Below are positions 63,910 through 64,000 of a stretch of DNA of 64,000 nt, piece after piece; within the stretch, counting starts at the first letter, position 1; each line of letters opens with the position of its first letter. This DNA is from Candidatus Gastranaerophilales bacterium (lineage in GTDB: Bacteria; Cyanobacteriota; Vampirovibrionia; Gastranaerophilales; Gastranaerophilaceae): positions 1 to 64,000 of the forward strand of contig CALUQX010000011.1 of the NCBI GenBank assembly GCA_944323045.1, given 5' to 3'. The position numbers and the translations under genes were made by a program. The notes below the pieces were generated by a model. That model saw only the letters and a program-made list of their open reading frames with translations, was not told the origin of the DNA and ran no database searches.

Positions 63910-64000
63910 TGGCATTTCAGAAAATTTTGTTAAGAATTATTAAAAAAAATATGAATAATAGCAATTTTATTTCTTGAGGAGTCTTAAATCCAGTGTAGAA

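Overview
The window is 64 kb of AT-rich bacterial chromosome, about 60 protein genes, with tRNA-His and tRNA-Lys but no rRNA and no phage or transposase gene. The most likely source is a gut-type, non-photosynthetic relative of Cyanobacteria (Melainabacteria/Vampirovibrionia, probably Gastranaerophilales). This is an inference. It rests on an OmpR-type regulator very close to cyanobacterial RpaB, a threonyl-tRNA synthetase without the TGS domain, an anaerobe's oxygen-defence set (flavodiiron protein, rubrerythrins, rubredoxin), several FTLAE-type prepilins, and small proteins sharing an N-terminal Asn/Pro-rich, F-x-G-like motif. kdsB and an LptF/G permease point to a Gram-negative envelope with Kdo-containing LPS.

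Layout. 1-412: a repeat mosaic that duplicates the 3' end and terminator of tRNA-His. 594-5029 (minus): rpaB-like regulator, then kdsB, prmA, accA, accD. 5127-9661: matrixin-like protease, divergent ybaB-recR, a prepilin, thrS. 9731-12969 (minus): oxygen-stress locus of perR-like regulator, a 45-residue rubredoxin, rubrerythrin, a terminator, a second rubrerythrin-like protein missing a metal ligand, flavodiiron protein and a small protein, with a Fur/PerR-type box in front. 13061-21752: M16 protease, GTPase EngB, TPR lipoprotein-like protein, XerC/D recombinase, TolC-like protein, EF-hand protein. 21753-25798 is an accessory stretch: inverted REP-like hairpins, AAGACG repeats, a prepilin with a 127-residue leader, a small reading frame with a G9 tract, a second prepilin, and a divergent HTH regulator with paired palindromic operators. 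25795-37290: mutS, ricT-gpsA, murQ, ribH, a CcdA/thioredoxin pair, a YkgJ-type protein, aroA.

37291-41032 is a surface-polymer cluster: HTH regulator, 30-residue membrane peptide, glycosyltransferase, CDP-glycerol-type phosphotransferase, TagD-like cytidylyltransferase and hexapeptide acyltransferase. It is followed by the tail of a decayed HTH gene, a ParE/ParD-type toxin-antitoxin pair and tRNA-Lys. 41995-48264: sugar nucleotidyltransferase, GNAT-like protein, U32/TrhP protein, YqeG phosphatase, cupin, dnaK. 48377-49785: two MNT-HEPN modules facing each other. 49848-54135 (minus): gatA, LptF/G permease, an M48-like protein with a broken zinc motif, a GT2 glycosyltransferase. 54263-59367 (plus): a signalling operon (TPR-GAF-HD-GYP protein, TPR protein, two response regulators, pentapeptide-repeat protein). 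59429-63761 (minus): transketolase C-terminal half, ftsE, ftsX, a degenerate receiver-GGDEF protein and an isochorismatase-like hydrolase.

Housekeeping genes have ordinary Shine-Dalgarno sites and many stop-start overlaps (TAATG, ATGA), so the operons are compact. Several start codons were placed downstream of the longest possible frame because the ribosome-binding site and family length favour the internal start. Four genes or remnants too short for routine calling were read directly from the sequence: rubredoxin, the 30- and 44-residue membrane peptides, and the HTH remnant.
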